From Actinomycetospora endophytica (GTDB taxonomy: Bacteria > Actinomycetota > Actinomycetes > Mycobacteriales > Pseudonocardiaceae): a DNA stretch of 64,000 nucleotides. The stretch is taken from NCBI RefSeq assembly GCF_021026375.1, contig NZ_JAJNDB010000011.1, positions 62,001 through 126,000 on the forward strand. The letters are read 5' to 3'. The translations under genes were made by a program, and so were the position numbers. This document shows, in pieces, positions 34,197 through 43,178 of the stretch; position 1 is the stretch's first letter, and every line of letters starts with the position of its first letter. A model generated the notes under the pieces. The model saw only the letters and a program-made list of their open reading frames with translations. It had not been told where the DNA came from and searched no databases.

Positions 34197-36359
34197 TCAG
34201 GCGTCGGCCTTGGCCTTCCGACGCCACTGCGTGAGAGCGCGCTCGGTGTAGCCGTTCGGCTCGGTGCCGCCCGTGAAGACCAGCTCGAGGGCGGCCTGGA
34301 ACGACGCGCTGCCCTTCAGGTCGGGTGCCATCGGCGGGTATCCGTCCTGGCCCTCGTTCTGCTCGTCGACGAGCGCGGCCATGCGCGCGAACGTGTCCCG
34401 CACCGTGTCGGCGTCGACGACGCCGTGCTCGAGCCAGTTCGCGATGAGCTGGCTGGAGATCCGCAGCGTCGCGCGGTCCTCCATCAGCCCGACCCCGTCG
34501 AGGTCTGGCACCGTCGAGCAGCCGATGCCCATCCCGACCCAGCGCACGACGTAGCCCAGGATCGACTGGGCGTTGGTCTCGAGCTCCCGGCGCACGTCGT
34601 CGTCGGACAGGGTGCCCGGGTCGGAGAGCGGGAGCTCCAGCAGGCGGCGGCGGTCGGCGGTGTCCCGCTTCGAGAGCTCCTCCTGGACGGCGTGCACGTC
34701 GGTGCGCAGGTAGTGCAGCGCGTGCAGCGTCGCCGCCGTGGGCGAGGGCACCCAGGCGGTGTTCGCGCCGGCCTTCGGGTGCCCGATCTTCTGCTCGAGC
34801 ATCTCGGCCATCGCGGCGGGCTTGGCCCACATCCCCTTGCCGACCTGTGCGTGGTGCTCGAAGCCGGCCGCCAGCGCGACGTCGACGTTGCGGTCCTCGT
34901 AGGTCTGCAGCCAGACCGTCGATTTCATGTCGCCCTTGCGCAGCACCGGGCCGGCGGCGAAGCAGGTGTGGATCTCGTCGCCGGTGCGGTCGAGGAACCC
35001 GGTGTTGACGAAGATGACGCGGTTCGCGGCCGCGCCGATGCAGGCCGACAGGTTCACCGTCGTCCGCTTCTCCTCGTCCATGATGCCGATCTTCAGCGTG
35101 TTGGCCTCGAGGCCGAGGGCCTCCTCGACCGCCGCGAACAGCTCCACGGTCAGCGCGACCTCTGCCGGCCCGTGCTGCTTGGGCTTGACGACGTAGACGC
35201 TCCCGGCGCGGGAGTTCGTGTGCGGACCGAGCCCGCGCAGGTCGTACAGACCTGCGACGGCGCACACGAGCGCATCGAGCACGCCCTCGTTGGTCTCGGC
35301 GCCGTCCGCGGTGAGCACCGCGTTCGTCGTCATGTGGTGGCCGCAGGTGCGGACCAGCATCATCGAGCGGCCCGGCAGCGTCAGCGGCGTGCCGTCGGCA
35401 GCGGTGTACTCGCGGTCCGGGTTCACCCGCCGGGTGACGGTCTCGCCGCCCTTCGAGAACTCCGAGATCAGATCGCCGGTCATCAGCCCGAGCCACGTGC
35501 GGTAGGCGAGGGCCTTGTCCTCGCCGTCGACCGTCGCGACCGAGTCCTCGAGGTCGACGATCGTGGTCACCGCCGACTCGAGCACGATGTCGCTGACGTC
35601 CGCGTGGTGCTGCCGGCCCACCTGGGTGGACGGGTCGAGCACCAGGTCGAGGTGCAGGCCGTTCCGCACGAGCAGGACGTGGCCCTTGCCGTCGGCGTCC
35701 GGGGCGGTGAACCCGGCGAACGACGACGGGTCGGCGAGGCCGACCGGGCCGTCCGGCATGTCGGCCGCCAGCCCGTCGGTCGACGGGTCGTAGGCGGTGA
35801 CGTCGGCGTGGCTGCCGCGTTCGAGCGGGAAGAGCTCGTCGAGCAGCTCGTCGGCGGCCGCGATGACCTGGGCGCCGCGCTGCTCGTCGTAGCCCTTCGC
35901 GAGCTCGTGGTCCTGGGGGAGTGCGTCCGTGCCGTAGAACGCGTCGAACAGCGAGCCCCAGCGTGCGTTCGCGGCGTTGAGCGAGAAGCGTGCGTTCGTG
36001 GACGGCACCACCAGCTGCGGGCCGGGGACCTCGGCGATCTCCGGGTCGACCCGGTCGACGTCGATCGTCGGGACGTTCGACGGTTCCGGCGCCAGGTAGC
36101 CGAGGTCGGTGAGCAGCTTCTCGTAGTCGTCACGGGAGCCCGCGCCGTGCCCCTGGTGCCAGGCGTCGATCTCGGCCTGGAGGTCGTCGCGCTCGGCCAG
36201 CGCCGTCGCGATCCGGGGCGCGAACCGCTCCTGGAGGCGGGCCAGGATCGACCAGAACTCCGGGCCGGAGAGCTCGACCTGCGCGAGCAGCTCGTCCTCG
36301 ACGAACGCCCGCAGGTGCTCGTCGACCTGCAGTCCGGACCGCTCGGACACCTCGGACAC
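34197..36359 (-). CDS. glcB: Malate synthase G
   Basis: A 720-residue protein, the usual size of class G enzymes. Condenses glyoxylate with acetyl-CoA to malate. Signature stretches include FSLNAANARWGSLFDAFYGT (~115), TTIVDLEDSVATVDGEDK (~265), GLGPHTNSRAGSVYVVKPK (~385), GIMDEEKRTTVNL and VPSPTAATLHALHY (~545). I start it at GTG 36359, behind GAGAGGCGG; longer frames upstream add a non-conserved extension. Next to the PHA genes it suggests growth on acetate or fatty acids. Confidence 0.92.
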   Translation of the reverse strand: MSEVSERSGLQVDEHLRAFVEDELLAQVELSGPEFWSILARLQERFAPRIATALAERDDLQAEIDAWHQGHGAGSRDDYEKLLTDLGYLAPEPSNVPTIDVDRVDPEIAEVPGPQLVVPSTNARFSLNAANARWGSLFDAFYGTDALPQDHELAKGYDEQRGAQVIAAADELLDELFPLERGSHADVTAYDPSTDGLAADMPDGPVGLADPSSFAGFTAPDADGKGHVLLVRNGLHLDLVLDPSTQVGRQHHADVSDIVLESAVTTIVDLEDSVATVDGEDKALAYRTWLGLMTGDLISEFSKGGETVTRRVNPDREYTAADGTPLTLPGRSMMLVRTCGHHMTTNAVLTADGAETNEGVLDALVCAVAGLYDLRGLGPHTNSRAGSVYVVKPKQHGPAEVALTVELFAAVEEALGLEANTLKIGIMDEEKRTTVNLSACIGAAANRVIFVNTGFLDRTGDEIHTCFAAGPVLRKGDMKSTVWLQTYEDRNVDVALAAGFEHHAQVGKGMWAKPAAMAEMLEQKIGHPKAGANTAWVPSPTAATLHALHYLRTDVHAVQEELSKRDTADRRRLLELPLSDPGTLSDDDVRRELETNAQSILGYVVRWVGMGIGCSTVPDLDGVGLMEDRATLRISSQLIANWLEHGVVDADTVRDTFARMAALVDEQNEGQDGYPPMAPDLKGSASFQAALELVFTGGTEPNGYTERALTQWRRKAKADA

Positions 36360-36486
36360 TGACCAACCGCCTCTCTCGCCTGCTGGACCCACCGGTGGCA
36401 ACCCTAAGTCGATCGCGCGGGTCGGCGCACTCGCGAGCGCACGCTGCCTGGTGACCACGGCGCGGACCCCGTGCCAGAGTGGCTCC

Positions 36487-36897
36487 GTGCTCGAAGCAGA
36501 GCAGGTCGCGCAGGCCTACGCCGGGTGGATCGCGCACGGCGAGCCCGAGTTCCAGGCCATGATGCGGCCCGATCTGCACGACCACGTCAGCGGCGGACGC
36601 GGCCCGCAGACCTGGGACATGGTCTGGGGCTGGATCGAGTCCAGCTTCGAGGAGCGCAGCGCCGAGCTCCACGGCTGGGGCAGGCTCGACGACGGGCGGA
36701 TCGCGGTGTGGGTGACCCTGCACGGTCGGCACGTCGGCCGCGGGATGCCCTGGCTGGGGGACCGTGCCCCGAACGGCGCCCGGATCGCCTGGAAGCAGCT
36801 CCACGTCTTCGCCACCGACGGCGAGTACCTCACCGAGCACTGGGCGGTCCGCGACGACCTCGGCGTGATCGAAGCCGTGGACGCTGCAGGCGGCTGA
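36487..36897 (+). CDS. SnoaL/ketosteroid-isomerase-like small protein
   Basis: A ~136-residue protein resembling the SnoaL-like/NTF2 fold: an N-terminal helix (EAEQVAQAYAGWIA), a curved sheet with MVWGWIESSFEERSAEL, and IAWKQLHVFATDGEYLTEHWAVRDD at the end. I use GTG 36487; GTG 36451 is an in-frame upstream alternative. It is divergent from malate synthase. No activity can be assigned. Confidence 0.7.
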   Translation: MLEAEQVAQAYAGWIAHGEPEFQAMMRPDLHDHVSGGRGPQTWDMVWGWIESSFEERSAELHGWGRLDDGRIAVWVTLHGRHVGRGMPWLGDRAPNGARIAWKQLHVFATDGEYLTEHWAVRDDLGVIEAVDAAGG

Positions 36898-36918
36898 CGG
36901 GGCGCGCCGGGTCCCCGG

Positions 36919-37329
36919 TCATCCGCCCGCCATGTCGGCTTCCGTCATGCCGGCGGGGTGCCCGGCCGGCCACTGCACGAGCTCGATCCGGTAGCCGTCC
37001 GGATCGGTCAGCCAGGACGTCGGCAAGCCGGGTCCGGGCTCGACCGGCGGCTCGGCCGGGACGCCGCGGGCGGCGAGATCGGTGATCGTCGCGTCGAGGT
37101 CGTCGGTCTGGACGACGAGGTGGTTGACGGCGTCGGTGCCGGTCACGGGCCGGGCGGGGTCGTGGACGAGCTCGAGGCTGACGAATGGATCGTCGGGCAG
37201 CCGGAGCATGGTGAGGGTGCCGAAGGGGGTATCGGAGACGCGGCCGAGCTCGGCGTAGCCGAGGGCGGTGTAGAAGGCCAGCGAGCGGTCCAGATCGGTG
37301 ACGCGGAGTCCGACGTGGAGCATGCGCAT
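36919..37329 (-). CDS. VOC-superfamily (glyoxalase-like) protein
   Basis: A 136-residue protein with two beta-alpha-beta-beta-beta modules. MLHVGLRVTDLDRSLAFYTALGYAE opens module one, VSLELVHD gives a metal-ligand Glu, VNHLVVQTDDLD opens module two, and DGYRIELVQWP provides the last Glu. The layout is close to lactoylglutathione lyase. ATG 37329 chosen. Divergent from the methyltransferase. Confidence 0.88.
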   Translation of the reverse strand: MRMLHVGLRVTDLDRSLAFYTALGYAELGRVSDTPFGTLTMLRLPDDPFVSLELVHDPARPVTGTDAVNHLVVQTDDLDATITDLAARGVPAEPPVEPGPGLPTSWLTDPDGYRIELVQWPAGHPAGMTEADMAGG

Positions 37330-37399
37330 GCTCGGCAGCCTACGAGCGTATCGAGGTCGTCCTCCTGATTCGTCCTGCTCCGTCCGGCACGATGGTGCC

Positions 37400-38230
37400 G
37401 TGACCACCGCGCCCAACGCCGAGCAGCGCGCCCGGTGGAACGGTCCTTCGGGGACCGCCTGGACCGAGTACGCCGAGCACTTCGAGCGCGGGTACGCCGA
37501 CTACGACGCGGCCTACCTGGCCGCCGTCGACGCGCGGGCCGAGGACCTGGTGCTCGACGTCGGCAGCGGACCCGGAGCCCTGGCTCTCCGGATCGCGACG
37601 ACGGCCCGTCGCGTGGTCGGCGTCGACGTGTCGGCTCCGCTGGTCGACCTGGCACGTCGTCGCGCACAGGCGGCGGGACGCGACAATGCGATCTTCGTCG
37701 CGGCCGACGCGCAGGTCGACCCGCCGGACGAGGGCCCGTTCGACGTCGTCGTGAGCCATTTCGGGTCGATGTTCTTCGACGACTCCGTCGCAGCGTTCAC
37801 CTCCCTGTGCCGTGCGCTGCGACCCGGGGGGCGGCTCGTGCTGCTCACCTGGCAGGGCCCGGAGCGCAATCCGTGGCAGGTCGAGGTGCTGCGTGCCCTG
37901 CACCCCGACCAGGAGGCGCCGATCCCCCCGACCGACGGACCCAGTCCCTTCGGGCTCAGCGACGCGGCCCGGGTCCGGAGTGTGCTGGGTGCCGCGGGCT
38001 TCGTCGACGTCGAGCTGGAGGACCTCCGCGCACCGCACTGGTCGGGGGCGGATCCCGACGATGCGGTGCGCTTCACGGTCACCCACAACGCGGCCGTGCT
38101 CGACGGCTACGACGAGGCCGCCCGCCGTCGCGCGCTCGACCGGCTCCGCGCGCTGTTCGAGGCCCATCACACCCGGGACGGGGTGCTGTTCGACTCCGCG
38201 ACGTGGCTCGTGCGGGCCAGACGGCCCTGA
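37400..38230 (+). CDS. Class I SAM-dependent methyltransferase
   Basis: A 276-residue methyltransferase with motif I VLDVGSGPGALAL (~53), post-motif VVGVDVSAPLVDLA, motif II FDVVVSHFGSMFF (~113) and motif III LRPGGRLVLLTWQG (~145). The C-terminal RLRALFEAHHTRDGVLFDSATWLV is common in this actinobacterial group. GTG 37400. It is followed 11 bp later by the ketopantoate-reductase-like gene on the same strand. The methyl acceptor is unknown. Confidence 0.87.
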   Translation: MTTAPNAEQRARWNGPSGTAWTEYAEHFERGYADYDAAYLAAVDARAEDLVLDVGSGPGALALRIATTARRVVGVDVSAPLVDLARRRAQAAGRDNAIFVAADAQVDPPDEGPFDVVVSHFGSMFFDDSVAAFTSLCRALRPGGRLVLLTWQGPERNPWQVEVLRALHPDQEAPIPPTDGPSPFGLSDAARVRSVLGAAGFVDVELEDLRAPHWSGADPDDAVRFTVTHNAAVLDGYDEAARRRALDRLRALFEAHHTRDGVLFDSATWLVRARRP

Positions 38231-38241
38231 TCCGGGGTCCA

Positions 38242-39195
38242 ATGAAGATCCTGATGTTCGGCCGCGGCGTGATCGCGTCCGTCTACGGCTGGGTCCTGGA
38301 ACGGGCCGGGCACGAGGTCGAGTTCTACGTCCGTCCGGGCCGCGCTGCGGGCTACGGGACCGTCATCACCCTCGAGCTCACCGACATGCGGCACCGGCCG
38401 TGGGGGCAGCGCGTCGAGGAGCGGTGGCCGGTGCGCTACCGCGAGGAGCTCGCGCCCGACCACGACTACGACCTGATCGTGCTGAGCGTCGGGCACCACC
38501 GGCTCGCCGAGGCCGCCGCGTTCCTGGCGCCGCGGATCGGCGAGGCCGCGGTGCTGGTCTTCGGCAACGTCTGGACCGAACCGTCGACCGCGATCGGCGA
38601 CCTCCCCGCCGACCGGGTCGCGTGGGGGTTCCCGCAGGCGGGAGGAGGGTTCGGCAGGGGCGACGTCCTGCGCGCGATGCTGCTGCCCTCGGTCCTCTTC
38701 GGCACCCTCGACGGACCGCCCACCGACCGCGAGCCGGCCGTCCGCCGGACCTTCCGCGAGGCAGGCCTGAGAATCCGCGAGCAGCCCGACTTCCGGGGCT
38801 GGCTCTGGATCCACTTCCTTTCCGACGCCGGCCTGCAGGCGCAGGCGCTGCGGCGGGGAGCGCTGGCCGACCTGATCGGTGCGCCCGGGGACCTGCGCGC
38901 GGCGATGCTCACCAGCCGCGAGCTGCTGCCCCTCCTCGAGGCGCGGGGTGTCGACCTGAGCCGGCACCGCGGTGCTCTCCTGCAGTTCCGCGCCCCGGCG
39001 TGGTTGACGGGTGCCGCGCTCGCGCTCGTGACCGCCACGGTCCCGGTCCTGCGCAGGAGCTTCGAGGCGCATGCCGATCCCGCGGCCGAGGAGCCACGCG
39101 CGATCTGTCGGGACGTGCTCGACGAGGCGCGTCGGAGGGGCGTCGCGACCCCGCGGCTGGAGGCGGCAGAGCACCTCTTCGCGACGGCGGGCTGA
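38242..39195 (+). CDS. Ketopantoate reductase-like dehydrogenase (ApbA/PanE family)
   Basis: A 317-residue NAD(P)-binding protein: MKILMFGRGVIASVYGWVLE gives the Rossmann glycine motif in the form GRGVIAS, DLIVLSVGHHRL follows, and a helical C-terminal domain carries WIHFLSDAGLQ and DVLDEARRRGVATP. Distant members of this family reduce other 2-keto acids or have unknown roles, so pantoate synthesis is not implied. It follows the methyltransferase closely. Confidence 0.82.
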   Translation: MKILMFGRGVIASVYGWVLERAGHEVEFYVRPGRAAGYGTVITLELTDMRHRPWGQRVEERWPVRYREELAPDHDYDLIVLSVGHHRLAEAAAFLAPRIGEAAVLVFGNVWTEPSTAIGDLPADRVAWGFPQAGGGFGRGDVLRAMLLPSVLFGTLDGPPTDREPAVRRTFREAGLRIREQPDFRGWLWIHFLSDAGLQAQALRRGALADLIGAPGDLRAAMLTSRELLPLLEARGVDLSRHRGALLQFRAPAWLTGAALALVTATVPVLRRSFEAHADPAAEEPRAICRDVLDEARRRGVATPRLEAAEHLFATAG

Positions 39196-39216
39196 TCGGT
39201 GACCAGCGACAGGCGC

Positions 39217-39515
39217 CGGCCGCTTCTTCGACCTCCGGTTCGCCCTGAGCGACCGCGCCCGGCACCTCCGGGCGACCCGAGCCGCAGGCGAGGCGTTGGC
39301 GGTCTTCCTCCGGGAGATGGTCGACCACATCGACGCGCACCAGGGCCTGGCCCGCACGCCGGCGACGCTCATGTCCGGAGGTTCCAGCACGGTCGCCGCG
39401 GGAGGGCGGGAGCTCGAGGACGCCATGGCGTCGGCGCCGCCCACGCCCGTCCCGACTGGCGGACCGAGGCCGCCGGCGTCGTCACGCTCCTGCTGGACGG
39501 TCTGCGTTCGGTGAA
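39217..39515 (+). pseudogene. Possible gene remnant in otherwise gene-free 376-bp stretch
   Basis: Between 39196 and 39571 there is no intact gene. One frame reads RFFDLRFALSDRARHL and ALAVFLREMVDHIDAHQ from about 39217, with no start codon after the preceding stop. A second frame then reads PDWRTEAAGVVTLLLDGL near 39452-39505, which looks like a TetR-type C-terminal helix. The two pieces in different frames suggest a decayed regulator, but the family call is weak. Confidence 0.25.
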
Positions 39516-39571
39516 GGGATCCGGCCGTCGAGCCGCGCCGATACGCTCACGGCTCCCGGTCCTGGAGGTGT

Positions 39572-40039
39572 GTGGTGTCGCAGGTCGTCGACTTCTCCAA
39601 CGTCTCGACGGAGGGCCTCGAGACCTCCCCGGTCGCGGCGGCCCTGGCCGGCCTGCGTGCGAACGAGGCCCGGTACTTCAAGAACAAGTACGACCACGAA
39701 TTCACCGTCGAGCCCGCCGACGAGGCCGCCGAGGTGGTCGACTGGGTGACCCGGATCCTCGCCGAGGAACGGGACCTCGTGATCGCGTCGCGTCCGTTGG
39801 AGGCGACCGGATTCGTCGCGGACGGGACCCGGTTCGCCTACGTGTTCTACGAGTCGGGGCTCTCGATCAACGTGATGTACGGCCTCGAGCCGGGCTCGAA
39901 ACGCGCGGTGGGGTTCAAGCTCTCGGACGGCATGGAGGTTCCCGAGGAGCTGGCGACGCGGTTCAAGTTCGCGAGGCAGCGCTCCAAGCTCGCCGGCACC
40001 ATCCGCGGCAGCTTCTTCGTCATCAAGGGGGAGTACTGA
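39572..40039 (+). CDS. Conserved hypothetical protein (155 aa)
   Basis: No family recognised. The protein has a short N-terminus, then NEARYFKNKYDHEFTVEPAD, an alpha/beta region with VASRPLEATG-like ASRPLEATGFVADG, FAYVFYESGLSINVMYG and a basic end with FKFARQRSKLAGTIRGSFFV. GGAGG at 39564-39568 points to GTG 39575 as the better of two adjacent GTG codons (39572/39575). Good codon pattern supports a real gene. Confidence 0.65.
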   Translation: MVSQVVDFSNVSTEGLETSPVAAALAGLRANEARYFKNKYDHEFTVEPADEAAEVVDWVTRILAEERDLVIASRPLEATGFVADGTRFAYVFYESGLSINVMYGLEPGSKRAVGFKLSDGMEVPEELATRFKFARQRSKLAGTIRGSFFVIKGEY

Positions 40040-40163
40040 CGGGCGCTCTCCACCGCTCGGCAGCGTTCCGCGAGGAACAGCGTCACCAGCACGACGAGCA
40101 CTGGCAGCACGAGCCCGCCTCCGGCCCCGAACGAGACCGGAGGTGGGTCGTCGTCGGGGTTGG

Positions 40164-40949
40164 TCAGCCGTTGCGGTCGTCGCGCCAGGCGATCCAGTCC
40201 TTGAGCCGGGCGAGGTCGTAGCCGCCGGCGCCGTCCTGGCCGACGGTGAACAGCCGGACGCCGGCGTCGTACAGGGCGGAGCCGGTCTCGTCCGGGGTGC
40301 CCTGGACCGCGGTGGAGCGCTCGATCTCCGCGGGGTCGCGCCCGATGTCGCGGCAGTGCTGGTCGAGCACCGAGCACTTGTGCGCGACGGTGTCCGCGTC
40401 ACCGAAGCCGTGCCAGATCGTGGCGTGCTCGGCGGTGTAGCGCAGCGTCTTCTTCTCGCCGCTCCCGCCGATCAGGACCGGGATGTCGCGGGTCGGGGCC
40501 GGGTTGAGCTTCGCCCAGCGCGACCGGATCCGTGGCAGCGCGGCGGCCAGCTCGTTCAGCCGGCCGCCGGCGGTGCCGAACTCGTAGCCGTACTCGTCGT
40601 AGTCGCGCTGGAACCAGCCGGAGCCGATGCCGAGGATCAGCCGGCCCTCGGAGATGTGGTCGACGGTGCGGGCCATGTCGGCCAGCAACTCGGGGTTGCG
40701 GTAGCTGTTGCAGGTCACCAGGGCGCCGATCTCGACCCGTGAGGTGGCCTCGGCCCAGGCACCGAGAATGGTCCAGCACTCGAAGTGCTTGCCGTCGGGC
40801 TCGCCGTAGAGCGGGAAGAAGTGGTCCCAGTTGAACACCACGTCGGCGCCGGCCGCCTCGGCGGCGGCGACGGTGCGGCGGATCTCGGCGTAGTCGGCGT
40901 GCTGAGGCTGCAGCTGCAGCCCGATCCGGACGGGGCGCGGGTCGGTCAT
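40164..40949 (-). CDS. LLM-class F420-dependent oxidoreductase
   Basis: A 261-residue luciferase-like enzyme: RIGLQLQPQHADYAEIRR at the start, GADVVFNWDHFFPLYGEPDG (~34), RVEIGALVTCNSYRNPELLA (~70), and the GRLILGIGSGWFQRDYDEYG signature (~100). This pattern matches the F420-dependent group common in mycobacteria and relatives. ATG 40949. The substrate is unknown. Confidence 0.87.
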   Translation of the reverse strand: MTDPRPVRIGLQLQPQHADYAEIRRTVAAAEAAGADVVFNWDHFFPLYGEPDGKHFECWTILGAWAEATSRVEIGALVTCNSYRNPELLADMARTVDHISEGRLILGIGSGWFQRDYDEYGYEFGTAGGRLNELAAALPRIRSRWAKLNPAPTRDIPVLIGGSGEKKTLRYTAEHATIWHGFGDADTVAHKCSVLDQHCRDIGRDPAEIERSTAVQGTPDETGSALYDAGVRLFTVGQDGAGGYDLARLKDWIAWRDDRNG

Positions 40950-41096
40950 GCAGCCATCCTCCCCGTGGTGCCCTGTCGGCGCTCGACCTGGCGTACGAGG
41001 CCTCGTCCGAACTTTGGGACCAGCCCGGGCCGTAACGTGGACCGGATTGAGCCCGCAGCTTGGCGGACCGGATCGGAGCACAGCGGTGCCTGTGGT

Positions 41097-42821
41097 TCAG
41101 TAGGTGGTGACCTGGGTGGTGTTGGTGCGGCTGGTCCAGGTGATGGTGCCGTGGGCGAAGTCGCTGGCCCGGCCGACTGTCACGGCGTATTCGTCGGTGG
41201 TGGGATAGCCGAGCGTGGAGCGTTCCCATCCGAGTTGGGCCCAGCGGGTTCGGATGGTGCCCTGCACGATGTGCGCCCCGGTGGCCGGGGAGTAGTAGAT
41301 CGATCCGCCCACCCCGGTGAAGTGGCTGTAGGAGCCGCTCCCGTCCGGGGTGGCAGTGGTGTCCACGGTCGGATAGCCGAGCGGGCCGCTGGCGGCGCCG
41401 GCGGCGAGGTACTTGTCCCGGACCGGTCCGCGCAGCGCGAAGGCGGTGTCGGTGGCCGGGTTCCAGTAGAGCGACGCAGCTGAGGTGCTCGAGCGGCTGG
41501 TAGCGCCGGCGAAGTCGTTGAAGCGTCCCCGCCCGTCCTGGGCGACGGTTTCGTCGGTGGTGGGGAATCCGAGGATGCCGGCCGGTCCGCCCAGGGCCTT
41601 GTACTTGGCGAGGATGGTGCCGTGCACGGCGTGGGCGCCTGTGGCGGGGGAGTAGTAGATCGTGCCGCCGGTGTAGTCGCGGCTCTGCCCGTCGGCCACC
41701 GAGGACGTCGCGGTCTTCGGAGCGCCGAGGTAGGAGGAGGCTCCGCCCAGCTTCTGGTAGTACGCCGCGATCGGGTCAACCGTTGGCGCACTCGTCGAGG
41801 TCGGAGCCGCGGCCGGCGCGCTCGGCGAAGTCGTGGTGGTCGGCGGCGTCGTCTTGGTGGGGGTGGGCGTTGTGGTGGGCGACGGCGTGGTGGTGGGCGA
41901 CGGCGTGGTGGTGACCGGGGGCGTGGTGGACGTTGAGGTCGTCGTGGTTGCGGGCTTGAGGTACTGGTCGAGCCAGTCCAGGGTCGGGCCGGTTTCGATA
42001 TCGGCCATGTCCTGGGCGTGCAGGGTGCCGGTGTGCACCACCGGCGTGACCGGCCGGCCCGCGGCGCGCATCGCGGTGACCATGAAGTCGAGTTGTTCGA
42101 CCGGCTGCAACTCGTCGGTCTCGTTGACCAGTCGCATCGGCGGGGTCGTGGCGTCGACGTGGGCGACCGGGGAGGCCTCCGTCGCCTTCCCGGCGCGGCA
42201 GGTGGTGTCGGTGATCGGGTCGCAGCCGAGGTAGCTGTGAACGAAGCCCTGCAGCTGCGGGGTGTAGAGCTGGGCGTTGGGGGTGGCCAGGTTGTAGGGC
42301 CCGGACCAGCCCACCACGGCCCTCACCGGGGCGTGGCCGGCGGTGGCGGCCTGGGCGGCCAGGTTCGCCCCGGCCGAGTTGCCCCACAGCGCGATCCGGT
42401 TCGGGTCGGCTTTCAGCTCGGCGGCCCGGCTCTTGACGGTGTTCACCGCCGCGACGACGTCGTTGACCTCGATGGGATATCCCGGCTGAGGCATCGCGTA
42501 GTTGATGGCCACGGCGACGTAGCCGCGGCGGGCGACCGATTGGCCGATGGCGGCGAACTCGTTCTTGTCGCCGCCCACGAACCCGCCGCCGTGTACCAGC
42601 ACCACGGTGGGGAACGGCCCGGTGCCCATCGCGGCCGGCGGGGTGTAGATGTCGACCAGCTGCAGGCTGGTCGAGGCCTGGTAGTAGAAGAACGTCACCG
42701 TCGGGTCCGCGGTGCTCGCCGATGCCATTCCCGCCCCCGACAGCGTCGTCACCGCCGCGGTCACCATAGCCAGCAGCGCCGAGCGCACCGCCATCCCCCG
42801 TGACCGGACCGTCGGCGGCAT
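41097..42821 (-). CDS. Secreted alpha/beta hydrolase with C-terminal LGFP wall-binding repeats
   Basis: A ~574-residue exported esterase. Residues 1-38 are a signal peptide (basic start, VRSALLAMVTAAVTTLSG core, ASA cleavage region). The hydrolase domain (~45-310) has VLVHGGGFVGGDKNEF, nucleophile GNSAGANLAAQ (~165) and His in GTLHAQDM (~290). A Thr/Pro-rich linker (~315-365) is encoded by an 18-bp repeat. Four LGFP repeats (~370-560), e.g. YLGAPK, ILGFPTTDE, PLGYPTVD and TLGYPTTDE, should hold it in the cell wall. ATG 42821 chosen; ATG 42794 and GTG 42884 are alternatives. Confidence 0.85.
   Translation of the reverse strand: MPPTVRSRGMAVRSALLAMVTAAVTTLSGAGMASASTADPTVTFFYYQASTSLQLVDIYTPPAAMGTGPFPTVVLVHGGGFVGGDKNEFAAIGQSVARRGYVAVAINYAMPQPGYPIEVNDVVAAVNTVKSRAAELKADPNRIALWGNSAGANLAAQAATAGHAPVRAVVGWSGPYNLATPNAQLYTPQLQGFVHSYLGCDPITDTTCRAGKATEASPVAHVDATTPPMRLVNETDELQPVEQLDFMVTAMRAAGRPVTPVVHTGTLHAQDMADIETGPTLDWLDQYLKPATTTTSTSTTPPVTTTPSPTTTPSPTTTPTPTKTTPPTTTTSPSAPAAAPTSTSAPTVDPIAAYYQKLGGASSYLGAPKTATSSVADGQSRDYTGGTIYYSPATGAHAVHGTILAKYKALGGPAGILGFPTTDETVAQDGRGRFNDFAGATSRSSTSAASLYWNPATDTAFALRGPVRDKYLAAGAASGPLGYPTVDTTATPDGSGSYSHFTGVGGSIYYSPATGAHIVQGTIRTRWAQLGWERSTLGYPTTDEYAVTVGRASDFAHGTITWTSRTNTTQVTTY
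41874..41927. repeat. 18-bp tandem repeat in the Thr/Pro linker
   Basis: Two identical 18-bp units (41874-41891 and 41892-41909; GGTGGGCGACGGCGTGGT) plus a diverged third unit encode the repeating TTTPSP linker of the LGFP esterase. Such tracts may vary in copy number between strains. Confidence 0.75.
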
Positions 42822-43178
42822 CGCACGCGCCGGGACGGACCCGAGCCGACCCGCTGATGTCCGGACTGTTGCAATGTCGTGCACGGAGCTGCCCCCACGG
42901 TTACGGCGCCCGTCCTCGAGCGCGCCCTGGGCGAGGACGTCGCCGCCACAGATCCTTTTGTTACGCAAGGATCTGAACCGGCCGGACGACTGTTCCCCGG
43001 CCCGGGCATCGACGAACCGATCGAGGTTTCCTCGAGTGCGGATCCGGCCACGCCGCCGGCGCGGCATCAACTGTCGTGCCGCGTATGAGGGCCGTCCCTG
43101 TAACGGGATCTGAACGGCCGCGATGGATCTCCGTCGACACGGGCGGGTCGGGTCGCGCCAGGGTTCCAGGGGGCAGCG
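42822..43178. other. 357-bp intergenic region with a strong hairpin
   Basis: No gene is supported here. It contains the inverted repeat at 42949-42975 and two copies of GGATCTGAAC (42969-42978, 43106-43115). Open frames running through it are low-complexity, Arg-rich shadows. It must hold the promoters of the two divergent flanking genes. Confidence 0.5.
42949..42975. promoter_or_regulatory. Inverted repeat upstream of LGFP esterase
   Basis: CAGATCCTT (42949-42957) and AAGGATCTG (42967-42975) form perfect 9-bp arms around a 9-nt AT-rich loop. It could be an operator for the divergent genes or a structural RNA hairpin in the esterase leader. Confidence 0.4.

Noticed and set aside
40040-40163. 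Small hydrophobic minus-strand peptide near 40060-40140
   Set aside because: A single hydrophobic stretch in an open frame with no plausible start or ribosome-binding site; may be chance.
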